This document shows positions 53,838-57,030 of a stretch of DNA of 57,030 nt, piece by piece. The position numbers and the translations under genes are program-made. Source of the stretch: Spirochaetota bacterium. GTDB lineage: Bacteria; Spirochaetota; Spirochaetia; SPDA01; JAJSAL01. The notes beneath the pieces are model-generated. The model was not told the DNA's origin. It saw only the letters and a program-made list of their open reading frames with translations, and did not search any database. The DNA is taken from assembly GCA_024274705.1 (NCBI GenBank), contig JAJSAL010000187.1, positions 1-57,030 of the forward strand. The letters are read 5' to 3'. Every line of letters starts with the position of its first letter. Position 1 is the first letter of the stretch.

Positions 53838-54080
53838 ATGCCAACAATATTAAGAATTGAAGGACTTAGATTTTTCTTTTATTCCAGTGATAGAGCAGAG
53901 CCATCTCATATTCATGTTGAGCAGGAGGATAATACGGCAAAAGTATGGCTTAATCCAATTCGGCTTCAACATAGCCATGGATTTCCTCGATCGGAAATCA
54001 ATAAGATATTGCGAATAATAATAGAAAATAAGAAATTATTTATAAGGAGATGGGATGAGTACTTTCATCACGAAGAATGA
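53838..54080 (+). CDS. DUF4160 protein (putative toxin-antitoxin component)
   Basis: 80 residues. Signature 'MPTILRIEGLRFFFYSSDRA', 'EPSHIHVEQEDNTAKVWLNP', and 'LFIRRWDEYFHHEE' are typical of DUF4160. These are small proteins usually paired with DUF2442, considered a predicted toxin-antitoxin module. It overlaps the next gene by 26 bp. The ribosome site AAGAAGAA is weak. AT-rich, unlike neighbouring core genes. Confidence 0.85.
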   Translation: MPTILRIEGLRFFFYSSDRAEPSHIHVEQEDNTAKVWLNPIRLQHSHGFPRSEINKILRIIIENKKLFIRRWDEYFHHEE

Positions 54081-54357
54081 AACCACTTTAGCTGAAAAAG
54101 TTAATATAACTGAGGATACCTTAACTGTTGATCTTGATGACGGGAGAACAATTTCTGTTCCTTTGAGCTGGTTCCCACGATTGTTGCATGGATCAAAGCA
54201 AGAACGCGATAACTGGTTGCTTATTGGAAAAGGAGAAGGTATTCATTGGCCTGATTTAGATGAAGATATCAATGTTGATGGACTTTTAGAGGGAACACCT
54301 TCACAAGAGAGCCAAAAATCATTTCAAAAATGGCTTGAAAGTCATAAAACAGGCTAA
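54055..54357 (+). CDS. DUF2442 protein (partner of DUF4160)
   Basis: 100 residues. 'LTVDLDDGRTISVPLSWFPR', 'GKGEGIHWPDLDEDINVDGL' and 'LEGTPSQES' match DUF2442. The ATG is preceded by AAGGAGATGGG. It starts 26 bp inside DUF4160, so the two are translationally coupled. Confidence 0.85.
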   Translation: MSTFITKNETTLAEKVNITEDTLTVDLDDGRTISVPLSWFPRLLHGSKQERDNWLLIGKGEGIHWPDLDEDINVDGLLEGTPSQESQKSFQKWLESHKTG

Positions 54358-54420
54358 GGTTACACTACCCTTCTGAGACCATGCTATTATAACTTCAGCC
54401 CCATAAAGAGGTTTTTTTTT

Positions 54421-54452
54421 TACATCCTCATGAGCTGTTTGTTGAGGATGTA
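54421..54452. repeat. Inverted repeat after the DUF2442 gene
   Basis: TACATCCTCA / TGAGGATGTA, 10 perfect base pairs with a 12-base loop, preceded by T9 and not followed by a T-run. It is not a standard terminator in either direction. The surrounding 54358-54659 shows no gene. Confidence 0.5.
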
Positions 54453-54659
54453 GTATGTGCAGTGGCTTCATTATTCTGTTCCATCATGCAGAATTGAATA
54501 ATACTTACGGTTTGAGGTCCGCAGCCGGTAACTATGCCGTTTTACACACGCGGCAATAATACAATCAGAAAAGATTTACCCCATGTGATTTCTCTATCTC
54601 TTCGATATATTCAGGCAGGAGAAAGACACCCCTTTCCCCTGCCTGGTGACCATCTTAGC

Positions 54660-55058
54660 TCAGCTTGCTGCTTTTTCCTCTACATCACCCCCTTCTTCTT
54701 CGATTTCTTCTTTTTCTTCTCCCTTACCCTTGAAAACCGGCTTGAATTCAACATGTTCGGCAACGATTTTTATTTTCGATCTGATCTTCCCTTCACTGTC
54801 ATCCCACCGGTCCTGCTTCAGCCTGCCGACGATACGCACCCCCCTGCCTTTCGAAAGGTGTTCAGCACACACCTCCGCCTGCCGTGCCCACACTTCCACA
54901 TCGAAAAAAGACACTTCGTCGATGCTCTCATCATCGAGCTTATAGTACCTGTTGGATGCAAGACTTAAGGTACACACCGGCGTGCCTTTGGGTGTTTTGG
55001 TAAGCACCGGGTCCCTGGTAAGATTTCCTTCCATAAGGATTGAATTAAGACTGTTCAT
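54660..55058 (-). CDS. ssb: Single-stranded DNA-binding protein
   Basis: 132 residues from ATG 55058 (GGAGGAAACC upstream). OB fold: 'NSLNSILMEGNLTRDPVLT', 'TLSLASNRYYKLDDESIDEV', 'FFDVEVWARQAEVCAEHLSK', 'GRGVRIVGRLKQDRW', 'KIKIVAEHVEFKPVF'. The tail is acidic (EEKEEIEEEGGDVEEKAAS) but lacks the DDDIPF-like tip that recruits partner proteins in most SSBs. It may be an accessory SSB of this region, not the housekeeping copy. Confidence 0.92.
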   Translation of the reverse strand: MNSLNSILMEGNLTRDPVLTKTPKGTPVCTLSLASNRYYKLDDESIDEVSFFDVEVWARQAEVCAEHLSKGRGVRIVGRLKQDRWDDSEGKIRSKIKIVAEHVEFKPVFKGKGEEKEEIEEEGGDVEEKAAS

Positions 55059-55200
55059 GGTTTCCTCCATACTTATTTTTTCCTCCGGAGTCACCCTATA
55101 CAACAGGCAGAACAGATGGGATGCTTCAACATTTTGTTGATTTTTTTTGGAATTGTTGCGATTCTAGATATTCACTGTATTTCTTGAAAGGCGGAAGGTT

Positions 55201-55689
55201 TTATTCAACGTCTTCATTCGCAAGACATTTTAACTTTTCGACCAAGGCATCAGATAAGCGGTAACCGGACTCACTTAGTTTGCTTAAGGCAGTCGATACT
55301 GAAGTAATTAATCCTGATTCTTTAGCTACAAGAAGGATGCGGCCTGTACCCACAATCTTCACCCTTGTATGAATTGCTACCTGTCTCCCGCGACGTTCAT
55401 CAATTAATAACAGAGTTCGTTTTTCTTTCGCCAGATCTATTGCCTGAGCTTCTCCGGGATCAAGTAATCGTTCGATATGCTCAGACGTTTCCGGTTTTTC
55501 TGATATGGTTAACCGTCCCTCTTTTATCGCTCCCGATAAAGCCTGAGCCCCTGGTCTATTATCGGCTGTATGCAGTTCTTCATATACTTTCGTTGGTATT
55601 AGTACTTCTGTAAACAATTCTTTAAGAATATAAAGATATCCCGCCTTCGCAAATCCTATAAGAGGTCCCGCATCGGACACAATTATCAT
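55201..55689 (-). CDS. DUF3368 PIN-domain toxin
   Basis: 162 residues. PIN-domain acids: 'VSDAGPLIGFAKAGYL' (first Asp near residue 5), 'EELHT' (Glu near 40), 'DPGEAQAIDLAKEKRTLLLI' then 'DERRGRQVA' (Glu/Asp near 80-99). DUF3368 PIN proteins are predicted RNases. Pairs with the upstream antitoxin with a one-base overlap (TAATG). Confidence 0.85.
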   Translation of the reverse strand: MIIVSDAGPLIGFAKAGYLYILKELFTEVLIPTKVYEELHTADNRPGAQALSGAIKEGRLTISEKPETSEHIERLLDPGEAQAIDLAKEKRTLLLIDERRGRQVAIHTRVKIVGTGRILLVAKESGLITSVSTALSKLSESGYRLSDALVEKLKCLANEDVE

Positions 55690-56021
55690 TAAATTGAAAT
55701 CCTCATCTCTTTTTCAAGTTCCTCAGGCGGATAATCAACAGCAGCAATTCCGGCTTCAGCGAGAATATCTGTGAAATCCTCGATAGATATGGAAGCAATT
55801 TTTGAAGCCTTGGAAAGAGTGATTAATCTTTTTTCAAATAGTGTTACAGCAATATCTTTATCGATTCCAAGATTCAAGAGCTTCCCTGTAAATGGAACTG
55901 CAAGTATTGATGGTTTTCCATGTTTAGTAATGATAGAAATACGACCCTTTTCGGCATCTTTCAATAAATTTCCGGAATACACACGCAAATCCCTGGCAGT
56001 AAATATATCAACTTCTCTCAT
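55689..56021 (-). CDS. Phd-like/UPF0175 fused antitoxin
   Basis: 110 residues from ATG 56021. The N-terminal half ('FTARDLRVYSGNLLKDAEKG') is Phd/YefM-like, for DNA binding. The second half ('IAVTLFEKRLITLSKASKIA', 'ILAEAGIAAVDYPPEELEKE') is UPF0175-like, a family usually encoded with DUF3368. One polypeptide thus carries both modules. It should neutralise the PIN toxin and autoregulate the pair. GAGGTGAG precedes the start. Confidence 0.75.
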   Translation of the reverse strand: MREVDIFTARDLRVYSGNLLKDAEKGRISIITKHGKPSILAVPFTGKLLNLGIDKDIAVTLFEKRLITLSKASKIASISIEDFTDILAEAGIAAVDYPPEELEKEMRISI

Positions 56022-56191
56022 CACCTCACCTCTATATTTGTGTATATAAAGTGTAGCACTTTTTAAAAGAATTGTCAGTATGCAAAAATAAAATGGACCA
56101 TGGATTGACGATCTTTTTTTATCACTTTATGCTCATAACTATGAAGCAGATATGGAAACTCCCCGGTATTAATAGGTATGGGGAGGTTGTT

Positions 56192-56572
56192 ATGAGTCTG
56201 ATTCACAAACCGGTCCTGTTGATTGGTTCCAAAAGCAGAGTCGAAGTGGATGCCCTCTTTGACAGCGGGGCGAGCTACTCTTGTATAGACTATTCCCTGG
56301 CTGAAAAAATTGCCCATCTCGAACCCCTCGCAGAACCGATGGAGTTCGAAACAGCCGAAAAAGAGAGCATTATCAGGGCTGAATATCATATTCTGATTGA
56401 GTTCCACTTCCTCGATACAGAACGCCGCTTTACCGACGAAATTATCGTTCTGGATAATTTATCTGAAGCCTGTATTATCGGTGCAAAGACGATGCAGGCG
56501 TGGAAAATCCGTTTGGATTTCGATAAGGAAGAGGTCCTTTACGACAAACGGATGCATCGCTTAAGGATCTGA
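56192..56572 (+). CDS. Retropepsin-like aspartic protease family protein
   Basis: 126 residues from ATG 56192, set by GGGGAGG six bases upstream; the frame is open back to 56072 but has no better signal. The catalytic motif is 'VDALFDSGASYSCIDYSLAE' (D-S-G) near residue 20, and a second signature is 'ACIIGAKTMQAWKIRLDF' near 100. Such clan AA proteins are small bacterial homodimeric proteases, often of unknown substrate. Next to toxin-antitoxin genes but on the opposite strand. Confidence 0.75.
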   Translation: MSLIHKPVLLIGSKSRVEVDALFDSGASYSCIDYSLAEKIAHLEPLAEPMEFETAEKESIIRAEYHILIEFHFLDTERRFTDEIIVLDNLSEACIIGAKTMQAWKIRLDFDKEEVLYDKRMHRLRI

Positions 56573-56681
56573 AACCGTCTTACTCTTGCCACAACAATTG
56601 AGAACACCAACATGTAACGAGTATCACGATCTCGATCATCTTGCAGGGTCCTGCATTCATCCCTTTCCCTTTCCAGGCACA

Positions 56682-56713
56682 TAAAAAGCCCCCCGGCGTA
56701 TAGCCGGGGGGCT
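56682..56713 (-). terminator. Rho-independent terminator for the barrel protein
   Basis: On the minus strand, 11-bp stem AGCCCCCCGGC / GCCGGGGGGCT with a TATAC loop is followed by TTTTT. It is 23 bases after the stop of the outer-membrane gene, which comes from the right edge. Confidence 0.9.
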
Positions 56714-56736
56714 GTAATTAGCAGTTGTACCTTCGA

Positions 56737-57030
56737 TTAGAAGGATACAGTGGTTCCAAGGGCCCAACCGAGGTACGTTTCCGAGTTATCCGAGTCCCAG
56801 CTGTTGTACAGCTTGAAGTATACGTTTGCAATGCTGTACACGTAGTTAACACCGGTTGAGAAAATAAATCCGTTTCCGATGAAAGCATCTCCGCTTCCAT
56901 TGAAATAGATGCTGAGTACAGTCGTCGGAGCAACGCTGAGGCCGAAATTCCACGCGATGTATGTATCGTCGTTATCCGGAAGAGCAACATCAGCACCACC
57001 GCTTATGGTTACTGCGAGAGGCAGGAGGTC
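56737..57030 (-). CDS. Outer-membrane beta-barrel protein, C-terminal part
   Basis: The minus-strand frame is open at the right edge and gives 97 residues before TAA at 56737-56739. It alternates aromatic and polar residues in beta strands ('TYIAWNFGLSVAPTTVLSIY', 'YVYSIANVYFKLYNSWDSDN') and ends in 'TYLGWALGTTVSF', with the terminal Phe that marks outer-membrane barrel proteins. It is probably a porin-like protein. The upstream part lies outside the window. The strong terminator after it suggests high expression. Confidence 0.8.
   Translation of the reverse strand, partial: DLLPLAVTISGGADVALPDNDDTYIAWNFGLSVAPTTVLSIYFNGSGDAFIGNGFIFSTGVNYVYSIANVYFKLYNSWDSDNSETYLGWALGTTVSF

Noticed and set aside
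54421..54452. Inverted repeat as a terminator
   Set aside because: No T-run on the 3' side in either direction; the T9 lies before it on the plus strand.
54453..54560. 35-codon frame after the inverted repeat
   Set aside because: No ribosome site and no resemblance to any family; likely chance.

Overview
The window looks like a chromosomal segment of a free-living, probably anaerobic spirochaete. The evidence is indirect. There are many lipoproteins with loose lipoboxes, binding proteins that mature at an AGG/GAG-K-E type junction, orphan chemotaxis genes (cheR-cheD), and several conserved hypotheticals of a spirochaetal style. One of these, at 23197-24768, resembles the spirochaete-restricted DUF5312 family. 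No rRNA, tRNA, CRISPR array or intact insertion sequence was seen. The assignment rests on recalled family patterns, not on searches.

Left part (1-17.5 kb): a leftward run encodes indolepyruvate:ferredoxin oxidoreductase (iorA-iorB), two phenylacetate-CoA ligase paralogues, a tandem ACT protein, a PIG-L deacetylase and two DUF4349-like envelope proteins, the last running off the edge. Divergent from it is a branched-chain-type ABC importer (livK, then livHMGF) followed by a third phenylacetate-CoA ligase. A convergent PLP aminotransferase closes the region. Together these genes would import an amino or aryl acid, transaminate it, convert the 2-oxo acid to an acyl-CoA with ferredoxin, and interconvert acyl-CoA and acid, either in fermentation or in the reverse, assimilating direction. 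livK is separated from livHMGF by about 2.3 kb of accessory DNA holding decayed fragments, a membrane ORF and a RelE-type toxin with an unusual large partner.

Middle part (17.5-35 kb): a B12/radical-SAM protein of the HpnP-like DUF4070 group, a two-component system, a transposase relic, an SGNH hydrolase, several hypotheticals, a divergent QueG-like iron-sulfur protein, a second aminotransferase that looks leaderless, a TIGR01212-type radical-SAM protein, an orphan sugar-binding lipoprotein, an orphan UgpC/MsmK-type ATPase, cheR-cheD, and a spore-photoproduct-lyase-like gene overlapping a ParB-like gene.

Sugar island (35.2-40.6 kb): a visibly AT-richer block with a LacI-type regulator, a GH15 glucosidase, and an ABC binding protein plus two permeases. 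LacI-type palindromes lie at both putative promoters. No ATPase is present here; the UgpC-type ATPase at 30.5 kb could serve it.

Right part (40.6-57 kb): a PEP-repeat LysM-like protein, another B12/radical-SAM protein, a striking four-unit tandem array of about 80-bp palindromic repeats directly upstream of homoserine dehydrogenase, a DUF554 membrane protein, small envelope proteins, a vWA protein, and glmS interrupted by an in-frame TAA. Then come a Crp-like regulator, a lamin-tail lipoprotein, a thioredoxin with a WCVPC active site, and an accessory stretch with DUF4160/DUF2442 and DUF3368/UPF0175-type toxin-antitoxin pairs, an SSB without the usual tip, and a retropepsin-like protein. The right edge holds the C-terminus of an outer-membrane barrel protein.

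The strongest candidates for something undescribed are the palindromic repeat array at 43.76-44.08 kb, where the two stem types seem to change in a compensatory way, and the nonsense codon in glmS.
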